This document shows positions 48,342 to 57,007 of a stretch of DNA of 64,000 bases, one piece after another. Position 1 is the first letter of the stretch; the number at the start of each line of letters is the position of its first letter. The position numbers and the translations under genes are program-made. The notes under the pieces were generated by a model, which did no database searches, had not been told where the DNA came from, and worked only from the letters and a program-made list of their open reading frames with translations. The stretch covers positions 62,001 to 126,000 of the forward strand of contig NZ_BMDJ01000003.1 of the NCBI RefSeq assembly GCF_014635725.1, given 5' to 3'. This DNA comes from Pedobacter mendelii (lineage in GTDB: Bacteria > Bacteroidota > Bacteroidia > Sphingobacteriales > Sphingobacteriaceae).

Positions 48342-48542
48342 TTATAGGCTATCACTCATCAATTGAACACCTACAGCTACCAAACCTTTGTTTCCTAAAT
48401 CAATTCGAAAGCTAACTGTTGCACCTGTAAAATCTTTTAGAAAATCTTTCTCAAATTTAAAGGGAATTTCTTGATCATTTTCATCGGTTATTATCCCGGA
48501 ACCATCCTCTTTTATTAATGTAACAATACCTTTTCTAAGCAT
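48342..48542 (-). CDS. Small cold-shock-like OB-fold protein (66 aa)
   Basis: A 66-residue protein with the pattern of a divergent cold-shock domain: RKGIVTLIKEDGSGIITDEN (strand, turn, strand), then QEIPFKFEKDF and a last strand VSFRIDLGNKGLVAVGVQL. The usual RNP aromatic residues are largely absent, so nucleic-acid binding is uncertain. It is convergent with the disrupted NTPase gene, 6 nt from its end. The start at 48542 is a plain ATG with an AT-rich upstream region. A small regulatory RNA-binding protein is the best guess. Confidence 0.62.
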   Translation of the reverse strand: MLRKGIVTLIKEDGSGIITDENDQEIPFKFEKDFLKDFTGATVSFRIDLGNKGLVAVGVQLMSDSL

Positions 48543-48933
48543 AATAACAAAGCATATAGCAAAATATAATATTGCACAATTATATGAATTTTTGTAATAT
48601 TAATAAGTATAATATATATTACATATAAAAACTTTTTTGTAAAAAATAAATTTTTAAACATCTATACTTTATTCATTTACAGTTAATTGCTAAGTAAAAA
48701 ATATTTAACTAGTTATCAAAGACTTAAATATAAAATATAGATAGCCGAACGTTTTATTAAACACACTAATCTTGTTATTTAATAGAGTTTAATGAAAAGA
48801 AATTCATTGTTAAGGGTTTGACAAAATTTCTTTTAAAAAGATATTCAATACAAAACCATATTTAACGACCATTATTATAGCGGTGTATTATTTGCAACTG
48901 CGATTGTTATCTTAGCAATTAATTTTTATTATT
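48543..48933. other. AT-rich intergenic region between divergent genes
   Basis: 391 bp of very AT-rich sequence separating the small cold-shock-like gene (minus) from the beta-lactamase gene (plus). It presumably contains promoters for both. The nearest match to a Bacteroidota -7 box is TATTATTTG near 48886, which has one extra spacer base. No gene or strong repeat seen. Confidence 0.6.
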
Positions 48934-49812
48934 ATGTCTAAATTCAAATCGCAATTATTGTTGCTCTTCTGTTTTTTACATTCATATATTTCTGCTTCTT
49001 CACAAATCGTTAAAGAGCCTTCAGGAACGCCAAAAGAATGGTCTGCATCATATACCCCATTTAGAATTGTAGGTAATTTGTATTATGTTGGTACTTATGA
49101 TCTTGCTTGTTATTTAATAACTACCAATAAAGGAAATATATTAATAAATACTGGACTTGCATCGTCAACTAGTCTAATTAAAAATAATATTGAAAAACTT
49201 GGTTTCAAATTTAATGACATTAAGATCCTGCTAACTACTCAAGCCCATTACGACCACATGGGCGCAATGGCAGAAATAAAGAAAATTACCGGTGCAAAAT
49301 TTATGGTTGATGAAAAAGATGTCGACGTATTAGTTGATGGAGGAAAATCTGACTATGCATTAGGTGGAAAAGAAAGTAGTTATGCTCCTATAATACCTGA
49401 TAAATTATTGAGAAATAACGAAGTAGTTACTTTAGGAAATTTTAGTCTCAATATGCTTCATCATCCTGGCCATACAAAAGGTTCTTGCAGTTTTATTTTC
49501 TCTACAGCAGATAAAAATCGGAGTTATAAGGTTTTAATTGCAAATATGCCATCAATAGTAACAGAGAAGAATTTTAAAGGTGTAAAAAAGTATCCTGAAA
49601 TTGCTGAAGATTACGCTTATACTTTCAAATCGATGAAAACTTTAACTTTCGATATTTGGTTGGCTTCTCATGCAAGTCAGTTCAATCTACACAAAAAACA
49701 CAAACCAACTGATGGTTATCATCCTGAGGTTTTTATGGATAAAAATGGCTACATACAATCATTAAAAGAATTGGAAAAAGCTTACACAGAAAAAATAAAG
49801 AATAATAAATAG
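48934..49812 (+). CDS. Subclass B3 metallo-beta-lactamase, GOB-like
   Basis: A 292-aa periplasmic zinc hydrolase. Signal peptide about 1-24 (LLLLFCFLHSYISASSQ). The active-site motif is LTTQAHYDHMGAMAEI (near 100-113): the first zinc ligand is Gln instead of His, the hallmark of GOB enzymes within subclass B3, followed by His, Asp and His. The other ligands are present in MLHHPGHTKGS (near 175) and SHASQFNLHKKH (near 245). Additional stretches ALGGKES, VLIANMPSIV and DYAYTFKSMK also match what is known of GOB proteins. It is predicted to hydrolyse beta-lactams, carbapenems included, as an intrinsic chromosomal enzyme; activity is not proven. Probably co-transcribed with the oxidoreductase gene that starts 3 nt after its stop. 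Confidence 0.9.
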   Translation: MSKFKSQLLLLFCFLHSYISASSQIVKEPSGTPKEWSASYTPFRIVGNLYYVGTYDLACYLITTNKGNILINTGLASSTSLIKNNIEKLGFKFNDIKILLTTQAHYDHMGAMAEIKKITGAKFMVDEKDVDVLVDGGKSDYALGGKESSYAPIIPDKLLRNNEVVTLGNFSLNMLHHPGHTKGSCSFIFSTADKNRSYKVLIANMPSIVTEKNFKGVKKYPEIAEDYAYTFKSMKTLTFDIWLASHASQFNLHKKHKPTDGYHPEVFMDKNGYIQSLKELEKAYTEKIKNNK

Positions 49813-49815
49813 CAC

Positions 49816-50793
49816 ATGGAACAAATTAATTGGGGAATAATTGGTTGCGGTGATGTTACCGAAGTAAAGAGTGGTCCGGCGTTTAAAAAAGTGCCCAACT
49901 CTCGGTTGGTTGCAGTTATGCGAAGAGACGCACAAAAAGTGGAAGATTATGCTTTACGACATGGTGTTCCAAAATGGTATACCGACGCTGATAAATTGAT
50001 TAACGACGCCGATGTAAATGCGATATACATTGCTACACCTCCATTGCAACATGAAATGTACTGCCTTGCTGCATTAGAAGCTGGCAAAGCTGTATATGTT
50101 GAAAAACCCATGACTATGGATGCAAATTCTGCTCAGCGAATGATAGATGCAGCAGAAAAGAATGATGTGAAGCTATCTGTAGCACATTACCGAAGACTAC
50201 AGCCCATGTTTTTAAAAGTCAAATCGCTATTGGATGATAAAATCATTGGAGACATTCGCTTTGTAAATCTAAAAATGCTTCAGCCACCAAATCCTGATTT
50301 GATAGCTAAAAGTGATGAAAACTGGCGGACCAACCCGGCAATTTCTGGCGGTGGCTTATTTCATGATTTAGCGCCTCACCAAATCGATTTAATGACTTAC
50401 TATTTTGGTAGCGTAAAAAAAGCCCAGGGCATGGCAATTAAACAGCAACACAATACAACAGCCGATGATTTAGTTGCAGGAAATATTCTATTTGATAGCG
50501 GAGTTGTATTTAATGGTTTGTGGTGCTTTTCTGTTTCGAAAGCAGAGCAAGCTGATGTTTGCGAAATATATGGCGAAAAAGGAAAAATAAGTTTCCCGAT
50601 GTTTGGTCGTAAAATTTCTGTAACTATAGATGGCATTTTAAAAGAATATGAATTTGAGCCTTTAGAACACGTCCAGCAACCGATGATTGAGCAAGTTGTG
50701 AATTATTTTTTAGGGAAAGGTACGAATCCGTGCAGTGGTGAAGATGCATTAATCACAATGAAAATAATGGACACTTTTACTATTAATAAATAA
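49816..50793 (+). CDS. Gfo/Idh/MocA-family NAD(P)-dependent oxidoreductase
   Basis: A 325-aa dehydrogenase. N-terminal Rossmann fold with WGIIGCGDVTEVKSGPAF (residues ~5-22), the cofactor/active-site motif YVEKPMTMD (near 95) and the substrate-domain motif GGGLFHDLAPHQIDLMTYYFG (near 178). Family members oxidise or epimerise sugars, inositols or related polyols. It starts 3 nt after the beta-lactamase stop, so the two share a transcript, though no shared function is obvious. Its stop lies 1 nt from that of the convergent ChaA-like gene. Cytoplasmic; substrate unknown. Confidence 0.9.
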   Translation: MEQINWGIIGCGDVTEVKSGPAFKKVPNSRLVAVMRRDAQKVEDYALRHGVPKWYTDADKLINDADVNAIYIATPPLQHEMYCLAALEAGKAVYVEKPMTMDANSAQRMIDAAEKNDVKLSVAHYRRLQPMFLKVKSLLDDKIIGDIRFVNLKMLQPPNPDLIAKSDENWRTNPAISGGGLFHDLAPHQIDLMTYYFGSVKKAQGMAIKQQHNTTADDLVAGNILFDSGVVFNGLWCFSVSKAEQADVCEIYGEKGKISFPMFGRKISVTIDGILKEYEFEPLEHVQQPMIEQVVNYFLGKGTNPCSGEDALITMKIMDTFTINK

Positions 50794-50794
50794 C

Positions 50795-51868
50795 TTAAGG
50801 CACTACCGTGTAAAACAGATAGGAAAAGAATATTACCAATAATACAATACCCTGTTGAATATTAGTTTTCCCGGTAGCTAAAGAAAACATTATAGTTAAC
50901 ATCGAGAGTAATAATAGCACCGTAGAAGTGTTATTTATGCCCAATACAATAGGCATTTCTGTTAAAATTGACACCATTGCTACAGCTGGTATAGTTAAGC
51001 CGATACTTGCTAGTGCCGAACCCAGCGCTAAGTTTAAACTGGTTTGTAAACGATTAGATTTTACTGCGCTATAAGCTGCTAATCCTTCTGGAAGTAGTAC
51101 AATTGCAGCTATGATAACACCAACAACAGATTTTGGTGCTCCCATTTCAACAACAATGGTTTCAATATCTTTTGATAAATATTTGGCCAATAGAACTACG
51201 ATTATCAAACTTAAAATTAAAAAAGCTAAGCTGGATAGTGCTGTAATATTATTTGGAGCTTCTGCATGATCATCTTCAGATTGTGATTCTTTTGGAAGAA
51301 AATAATCTCGATGCCTAACGGTTTGCATAAAAATAAATCCGCCATATAAAACGAGGGAAACAACAGAAACAAATATCAATTGACTTACGCTATATTCACC
51401 TTTAGCTCCACTGGTGTAGTTTGGCAAAATAAGAGTAAGTACGATTATCGATAATAAAGTTATTAAAGCTGCATTTACACCTTGAAGTTTATACAATTGC
51501 TCTTTAAATTTTAAACCACCTTTTAGCAAACAAATTCCAACAATTGCAGTTAAAATTATCATTACCGCAGCAAAAACGGTATCTCTGGCTAATTCCTTAA
51601 CGCCATCGCCACCGGCGAGCATTAACGATACAATTAAACCAACTTCAATTGTAGTGATTGCAATAGCAAGTATAATTGTACCAAAAGGCTCTCCTACCCT
51701 GTGCGCAATAACTTCGGCGTGATGCACCGATGCAATTACAGAACCGATAAGCAATACGGCCAAAAGTAGTTTTAAAAAAAGTCCTGCATCATAACCTGCC
51801 ACAAAATATAAAATTATAGCAGCAACAGGCACAAGCATTGTCCATTTTGGTAAATGTATTTCTTTCAT
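50795..51868 (-). CDS. chaA: ChaA-like Ca2+(Na+,K+)/H+ antiporter of the CaCA superfamily
   Basis: A 357-aa inner-membrane transporter with about ten to eleven hydrophobic segments. The two CaCA alpha-repeats are visible: GEPFGTIILAIAITTIEVG (near 57-75) and LPEGLAAYSAVKSNR followed by NLALGSALASIGLTIP (near 258-290), each with a conserved Glu in the transport path. An acidic loop (EDDHAEA) lies in the middle. It would export calcium or monovalent cations in exchange for protons. Convergent with the oxidoreductase gene. The start at 51868 gives a short cytoplasmic N-terminus before the first membrane segment. Confidence 0.88.
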   Translation of the reverse strand: MKEIHLPKWTMLVPVAAIILYFVAGYDAGLFLKLLLAVLLIGSVIASVHHAEVIAHRVGEPFGTIILAIAITTIEVGLIVSLMLAGGDGVKELARDTVFAAVMIILTAIVGICLLKGGLKFKEQLYKLQGVNAALITLLSIIVLTLILPNYTSGAKGEYSVSQLIFVSVVSLVLYGGFIFMQTVRHRDYFLPKESQSEDDHAEAPNNITALSSLAFLILSLIIVVLLAKYLSKDIETIVVEMGAPKSVVGVIIAAIVLLPEGLAAYSAVKSNRLQTSLNLALGSALASIGLTIPAVAMVSILTEMPIVLGINNTSTVLLLLSMLTIMFSLATGKTNIQQGIVLLVIFFSYLFYTVVP

Positions 51869-52041
51869 GTTTTAGGAGTATTTTCAACAAATTAACATAA
51901 AAGTTCTGCATTATGTTATCATCACTATTAATCGAGTTAGTTTATTTTAACTATAATGGTTTTAAGTGAGCGAAAATTTATATTTCAAACAAACCGTACC
52001 GAACTATGTTTCGTACCTATATTAGCAGCAACAAAAACTGC

Positions 52042-52055
52042 CGGGAATTTTCCCG
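52042..52055. repeat. Perfect palindrome upstream of the desaturase gene
   Basis: CGGGAATTTTCCCG reads as CGGGAA-TT-TTCCCG and lies about 80 bp before the desaturase start, in the divergent promoter region. It could be a regulator site or a leader hairpin; its role is not known. Confidence 0.4.
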
Positions 52056-52132
52056 CAATACCTGATGAGTGATGAGTTATATAGCTGCTTTAAACGAAAT
52101 AGTGGTGAAACAATTTGTTTAACCCAATTTCA

Positions 52133-53209
52133 ATGAAGTTAAAAGCTAAATTCCCGTCCGCGGCATCTGGTCCGTTTTATTCCGTATTGCGCTCTAGGGT
52201 AAATAATCATTTTAAAGAAAATCAAATCTCTCCAAATGCCAACGCTGGTATGTGGATAAAAACAATTATTTTCCTCGCTAGCTATGTTTTACTTTATTTG
52301 GGTATTTTATTGCTTCCAATAAATTTATTTGCTTTAGCAGTTTTAACTGTATTGCTTGGAATGACGGCTGCTTTTGTTGGTTTCAATATTTGCCATGATG
52401 CTATACATGGTTCATTTTCAAAATCAAAGAAAGTAAATCATTTGCTTAGTTTTCTATTCAATTTATTGGGTGCAAGCCCGTATGTTTGGAACATAACACA
52501 TAATGTTGTTCATCATACTTACACAAATATTGCTGGTCATGATGAAGATATTGAAGTTGCACCAGGTTTGATTAGGATATCAGATACTGATGAATTAAAA
52601 AGTTTCCATAAATATCAACAGTGGTATGCCTTTCCTCTTTATGGGCTTGCATCGCTATCATGGGTTTTAAGAAAAGACTATAAAAAGTTTTTTCAGGCAT
52701 CAGTTGGCGCACATACAAACAAGCATCCTAAAATAGAATATTTTAACCTTTTCTTTTTTAAAGCAATCTACTATTTTCTATTCTTAGCATTACCAATTAT
52801 GCTAATGGATATTGCATGGTACAACATAATTGCTGGCTTCGTGATACTACATTTATCGCAAGGTTTTACCATGGGCTTGGTTTTCCAATTAGCGCATGTT
52901 GTTGAAGGAACTGAATTTCCAATACCCGATTTGGCTGGTAATATGCAAGAATCATGGGCAGAGCATCAAATGGCAACAACAGCAAATTTTGCAACCGATT
53001 CTAAGTTTGCTGCATTTTTCCTTGGCGGATTAAACCGACAAATTGAACATCATTTGTTCCCTAAAATCTGTCACATTCACTATGGCAGTATCTCCAAAAT
53101 TGTTAAATCAACAGCTTTAGAATATGGAATTGTTTACCACGAAAACAAAACATTTCCATTGGCTTTGCAATCACATTTTAATATGCTAAAAAAAATGGGA
53201 AGTAAATAA
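52133..53209 (+). CDS. Front-end-type fatty acid desaturase
   Basis: A 358-aa integral-membrane di-iron desaturase. An in-frame TTG lies at 52115, but the ATG at 52133 (MKLKAKFPSAA) is preferred. The three histidine boxes are HDAIH (near 88), HNVVHH (near 122) and QIEHH (near 302). Gln in the third box is typical of front-end (delta-5/delta-6) acyl desaturases. Four membrane segments are visible (IIFLASYVLLYLGILLL, LAVLTVLLGMTAAFVGF, AIYYFLFLALPIMLM, IIAGFVILHLSQGF). There is no cytochrome b5 domain, so electrons must come from a separate carrier. Likely role: unsaturation of membrane lipids, for example at low temperature. Substrate position is inference. Confidence 0.88.
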   Translation: MKLKAKFPSAASGPFYSVLRSRVNNHFKENQISPNANAGMWIKTIIFLASYVLLYLGILLLPINLFALAVLTVLLGMTAAFVGFNICHDAIHGSFSKSKKVNHLLSFLFNLLGASPYVWNITHNVVHHTYTNIAGHDEDIEVAPGLIRISDTDELKSFHKYQQWYAFPLYGLASLSWVLRKDYKKFFQASVGAHTNKHPKIEYFNLFFFKAIYYFLFLALPIMLMDIAWYNIIAGFVILHLSQGFTMGLVFQLAHVVEGTEFPIPDLAGNMQESWAEHQMATTANFATDSKFAAFFLGGLNRQIEHHLFPKICHIHYGSISKIVKSTALEYGIVYHENKTFPLALQSHFNMLKKMGSK

Positions 53210-53464
53210 ACGTAAATTTCGATTTTATTTTCTAAAGGGTGATGAATTGATGAGGAATTTGCTGCGCCACCATCAATTAAATCACTTAAAATGTCCAATA
53301 CCTAAATGTTCTAGAAAATACTTGGCTTAAACAGCATTTTAATTCAAAATTTCGGCAAACTCAATCTAACAAGCTTATTTTTTATTTAAAAGTCAATTAA
53401 GTTTTGATTTTAAACATTTTTGAAGTATATTCACACCATTCAACGAACATTAAATCAAGAAGTT

Positions 53465-53632
53465 ATGAAAAATTTTTTCTATTTCTTCCTGACCGTTTTA
53501 ATTTCCACAGTTATATTACTTATTGGTTATGATTATTATGAACCTGAATTAATTTTCAGCACGATTACCATGGTGTGGATACTTTATTTGTGGCAAATTT
53601 CATACGCGAACAAGAGAAATTATAGCGAATAG
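53465..53632 (+). CDS. Small two-segment membrane protein (55 aa)
   Basis: The frame opens at a TTG at 53420, but ATG 53465 gives MKNFFYFFLTVLISTVILLIGY, a first membrane segment, then a polar link (DYYEPE) and a second hydrophobic segment (LIFSTITMVWILYLWQISY) with a basic end. No family recognised. Lies alone between the desaturase and phosphatase genes on the same strand. Small proteins of this kind are often real but the support is limited to its composition. Confidence 0.45.
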   Translation: MKNFFYFFLTVLISTVILLIGYDYYEPELIFSTITMVWILYLWQISYANKRNYSE

Positions 53633-53836
53633 CTAATTCAAGAATCTTTTCACCATAATTTCCTTATCACAAGGAATAAATACTCTGTGTTTAAAATTTA
53701 AAATGGTTAGACTGCTCATACTAATCTTTCTCTTTAAAAAAACCACACTACAGCAGGCAAAAAAAACATACTCACCTATTAATATTAAGCTAATGTTAAA
53801 CAGTTTTTATTGTTTAACTAACAGTTATTTTAAGCC

Positions 53837-53844
53837 TATATTTG
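53837..53844 (+). promoter_or_regulatory. Candidate Bacteroidota -7 box for the HAD phosphatase gene
   Basis: TATATTTG fits the TAnnTTTG consensus, with a TTG at 53810-53812 as possible -33 element (spacing somewhat long at 24 nt). It would start transcription near 53850, upstream of the ATG at 53877, and supports that start over any further upstream. Confidence 0.4.
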
Positions 53845-53876
53845 TGCCTAATGTTAAAGCAAGCTACATTTTTAAT

Positions 53877-54650
53877 ATGAAACAAGGACTTTTAATTGAT
53901 ATGGACGGCGTTATTTATAGCGGTGAGGAACTTATTTTTGGGGCTGATAGATTTATCAATAACCTAATAAAACAAGATATTCCATTTGCTTTTATGACAA
54001 ATAACAGCCAAAGAACAAGTTTAGAAGTTCGTAGAAAGTTAAAAAGCTTAGGCATTAAGGTTGAAGACAGACATGTTTACACAAGCGCTATGGCTACAGG
54101 AAAATTTCTTGCAGACCAAAGTCCTGCCAGTACAGCTTATGTTTTAGGTGAAGGTGGATTGCTAAGTAGTTTGCACGAAAATGGAATTACACTTGTTAAT
54201 ACCGACCCCGAATTTGTGGTGCTTGGAGAAGGAAGAAATTTTACGCTTGAAATGGTTCAAAGAGCTGTTGATATGATTTTAGCAGGTGCAAAATTTATAA
54301 CAACTAATCGCGATCCATCACCTAAAAAACCAGGTTGGAACAATTTAGGCATTGCAGCAACAACTGCTATGATTGAGGAAGCAACCGGAAGAAAAGCATT
54401 TGTTACCGGGAAGCCAAGTCCGGTTATGATGCGCTCAGCACGTAAATTTTTAGGCCTTGAAACCTCAGAAACTACCGTAATAGGCGATACGATGGAAACC
54501 GATATTCAGGGTGGTGTACAAATGGGTTACAAAACCATTTTAGTACTCTCTGGCATATCAACCAAAGATCGCCTAAGTCATTATGCTTTTAAGCCCGATT
54601 TAATTGCAAGTTCGGTTGATGAAATTAAATTTCCATTAACATGGTGGTAA
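53877..54650 (+). CDS. HAD-superfamily subclass IIA phosphatase (NagD-like)
   Basis: An open frame extends back to 53703, but homology-type motifs begin only at the ATG at 53877 (MKQGLLIDMDGVIYSG), giving 257 aa, the normal family length. Motif I is DMDGVIY (nucleophile and acid/base Asp), motif II is FMTNNSQRT, then a lysine in TGKPSPVM and motif IV GDTMETDIQGG. These cytosolic Mg-dependent enzymes dephosphorylate small molecules such as nucleotides or sugar phosphates; the substrate cannot be read from sequence. A promoter match lies 33 nt upstream of this start. Confidence 0.88.
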   Translation: MKQGLLIDMDGVIYSGEELIFGADRFINNLIKQDIPFAFMTNNSQRTSLEVRRKLKSLGIKVEDRHVYTSAMATGKFLADQSPASTAYVLGEGGLLSSLHENGITLVNTDPEFVVLGEGRNFTLEMVQRAVDMILAGAKFITTNRDPSPKKPGWNNLGIAATTAMIEEATGRKAFVTGKPSPVMMRSARKFLGLETSETTVIGDTMETDIQGGVQMGYKTILVLSGISTKDRLSHYAFKPDLIASSVDEIKFPLTWW

Positions 54651-54748
54651 TAGTTAAAATTTTTCTCCATTAATTTACGCTGAATGCTTCTATTTAATTT
54701 ATAAATAAATAGATACTAACATTTTTAGTAGCATTTAAAAAATCGTTG

Positions 54749-54756
54749 TATTTTTG
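54749..54756 (+). promoter_or_regulatory. Candidate -7 box for the PIF1-like helicase gene
   Basis: TATTTTTG matches TAnnTTTG and lies 49 bases before the TTG start at 54805. No good -33 element is visible. Short match, so weak evidence. Confidence 0.35.
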
Positions 54757-54804
54757 AGGTGGAATCGCCCATAGGGTGCTCTTCAAATCCTTAAAAAATA
54801 TACA

Positions 54805-56889
54805 TTGGCTCACGAACATCAGCTTATACTCGATTTCCTTAAATCAACAAATCAATCTATTTTTCTAACCGGAAAAGCTGGAACGGGTAAAACAACTTTA
54901 CTCCGACATATAAGGGAAACCACTGAAAAAAATTACGCCGTAGTTGCGCCAACTGCTGTAGCAGCGATTAATGCAGGTGGCGTTACGCTTCACTCCTTTT
55001 TTCAAATTCCTTTTGGTCCGATCATTCCAAACCATCTGGGTGAACCAATAAAATATTCATCTGAAAAAATTAAGCTTTTAAAGTGCCTTGAATTATTAAT
55101 TATCGATGAAATCAGTATGGTTCGGGCAGATATTGTGGATTTTATTGATGCTGCCCTAAAAGGGGTAAAATCATCACAATTACCTTTTGGTGGTGTTCAG
55201 GTTTTAATGATTGGCGATTTATTTCAGCTTTCTCCTATTGCACATGATGCCTGGCATATTTTAAAAGCTTACTACAATAGCCCTTATTTTTTTGACAGCC
55301 TTGCTATTAGTTCTAATCCACTCACAACTTTCCAGCTCGATAAAGTTTACAGGCAGTCGGACCCAAAATTCCTTGATATTTTAAATGGCATAAGAGAAAA
55401 CAATCTCTCTGATGATTTATTGCTTGAATTGAATAAGCGAAACGAAGTTAACCTGGCTGAAATTAAAAAAGATGAATATATTACATTAACTACCCACAAC
55501 AATCTGGTAACACAAATAAACCAGGAATATTTACAGAAACTGGAAGGTGAGCTTCATCAATTTGGCGCCAAAATTACGGGTGATTTCCCAAAAGACGCTT
55601 ACCCGGTTGATAACATTTTGGAATTAAAAGTTGGTGCAAGAGTTATGTTTCTTAAAAATGATTCTTCGGGCAAAAAGCTTTACTACAATGGCAAAGCAGC
55701 AGTAATTACCGAAATAAAAAGCGATGGTATAAAAGTGAAATTTAACGATGAACATACAGGGTTAGCGGTTGAACGGGAAGAATGGCAAAACATTAAATAC
55801 AATTTAAACCCTTCTGATAACAAAATTACGGAAGTAAATACGGGTTCATTTTCTCAATATCCTTTTAAACTGGCTTGGGCAATAACCGTTCACAAAAGCC
55901 AGGGTTTAACATTTGATAAGGCTATCGTAGATGTTAGTTCATCATTTACCCACGGACAAGCATATGTTGCCTTAAGCCGTTGTAGAAGTTTGGAAGGTTT
56001 AATTTTGAAATCACCCATCACAGCAGATAATGTAATTACGGATCAACGGGTGATTCGGTTTACAAATGATGCCGTTGTTTCTAAACCGGATGCAGCAGCT
56101 TTAGCAAACGCATCAAGAAATTACGAATGGACACTTATTCTTGACTTGCTTGATTTTACTACTATTCATAAAAACTGGCTGACACTTAAGAAATCGAGTT
56201 TTGGAAATAATCCCGGAAATACAGCTTTCCAAGAAATCGTACATAAAATTACTAAGGTTTTGGAAGAGGAAATTATTGGTGTTGCGGGTAAATTTGTAAA
56301 AAAAGAATTTAATGGCTTATCGAAAAATAAATCCGTTAAGGATGAGGTTGAATTTATTGATCGACTAAGGAAGGCTTCAAAATACTTCATTCCAAAAGTG
56401 GAAACGGTTTTAAACGAGGCGGATAAATTCAATGAGCTGAATATTTACATTGATGAAAAATCAGAAAAAATATTGAACAGAATAAGTGATTTAATAAATG
56501 ATTTAAGTTTAAAATTATCCTTACTCAAATTATCCTGGGAGAAATTTAACATCAACGAATACATAAAAGCTTATCATAAAGCAGGCAGTAAATACGAGCC
56601 TGTACAAACCGGCAGAAAGCCGAAGGTTGTTATCGAACCAAAAGAAATATCCAACATACAATTGTTCAATGAACTTTTAAGAATAAGAAAAATCATTAGT
56701 GAGAAAAGAAATGTTCCGGAGCATAATGTGCTTTCTGAACAAGCAATACTTTTAATAGCAACCAAGTTACCAAAAACAACTGATCAGCTTGCCGCGATAA
56801 AAGGTGTTGGGATTGGAAATGCTGTAGAAATAGGTAGTGAGATTTTAAAATCGGTTAATGGCTATTTGGGAACAAGTGAACTTTTTTAA
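54805..56889 (+). CDS. PIF1-like/AAA helicase with C-terminal HRDC-type domain, TTG start
   Basis: A 694-aa superfamily 1 DNA helicase. Walker A is FLTGKAGTGKTTLL (near 20-32), Walker B is LLIIDEISMVRADI (near 97), GGVQVLMIGDLFQLSP is motif III, and the late helicase motif is WAITVHKSQGLTFDKAIVD followed by YVALSRCRS. The C-terminal ~90 residues (LFNELLRIRKIISEKRNVPE, LPKTTDQLAAIKGVGIGNA) resemble an HRDC nucleic-acid-binding domain. No ATG exists between the upstream stop at 54772 and the Walker A; TTG at 54805 is the only standard alternative start. Likely role: processing of stalled forks or G-rich structures. Followed by a decayed region. Confidence 0.9.
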   Translation: MAHEHQLILDFLKSTNQSIFLTGKAGTGKTTLLRHIRETTEKNYAVVAPTAVAAINAGGVTLHSFFQIPFGPIIPNHLGEPIKYSSEKIKLLKCLELLIIDEISMVRADIVDFIDAALKGVKSSQLPFGGVQVLMIGDLFQLSPIAHDAWHILKAYYNSPYFFDSLAISSNPLTTFQLDKVYRQSDPKFLDILNGIRENNLSDDLLLELNKRNEVNLAEIKKDEYITLTTHNNLVTQINQEYLQKLEGELHQFGAKITGDFPKDAYPVDNILELKVGARVMFLKNDSSGKKLYYNGKAAVITEIKSDGIKVKFNDEHTGLAVEREEWQNIKYNLNPSDNKITEVNTGSFSQYPFKLAWAITVHKSQGLTFDKAIVDVSSSFTHGQAYVALSRCRSLEGLILKSPITADNVITDQRVIRFTNDAVVSKPDAAALANASRNYEWTLILDLLDFTTIHKNWLTLKKSSFGNNPGNTAFQEIVHKITKVLEEEIIGVAGKFVKKEFNGLSKNKSVKDEVEFIDRLRKASKYFIPKVETVLNEADKFNELNIYIDEKSEKILNRISDLINDLSLKLSLLKLSWEKFNINEYIKAYHKAGSKYEPVQTGRKPKVVIEPKEISNIQLFNELLRIRKIISEKRNVPEHNVLSEQAILLIATKLPKTTDQLAAIKGVGIGNAVEIGSEILKSVNGYLGTSELF

Positions 56890-56966
56890 AAGGATTTTGC
56901 GCCCTGTCTTGCTCTCAACCCGTCTTTCCCTCGCAGGCGTGAATCCTAATGCATAATAAAACCAAC

Positions 56967-57005
56967 CGTTTTAATATTCCCTGTCAAGCAGCGAATATTA
57001 AAACG
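56967..57005. repeat. Perfect 13-bp inverted repeat (hairpin)
   Basis: CGTTTTAATATTC (56967-56979) and GAATATTAAAACG (56993-57005) are exact complements with a 13-nt loop. It sits directly past the stop of the SusD remnant and probably was its terminator or a 3'-end hairpin; it could now end the helicase transcript. Confidence 0.6.
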
Positions 57006-57007
57006 CA

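Noticed and set aside
53703-53876. 58-codon N-terminal extension of the HAD phosphatase
   Set aside because: The extension has no family similarity, and a -7 promoter match lies inside it; the ATG at 53877 fits the family.
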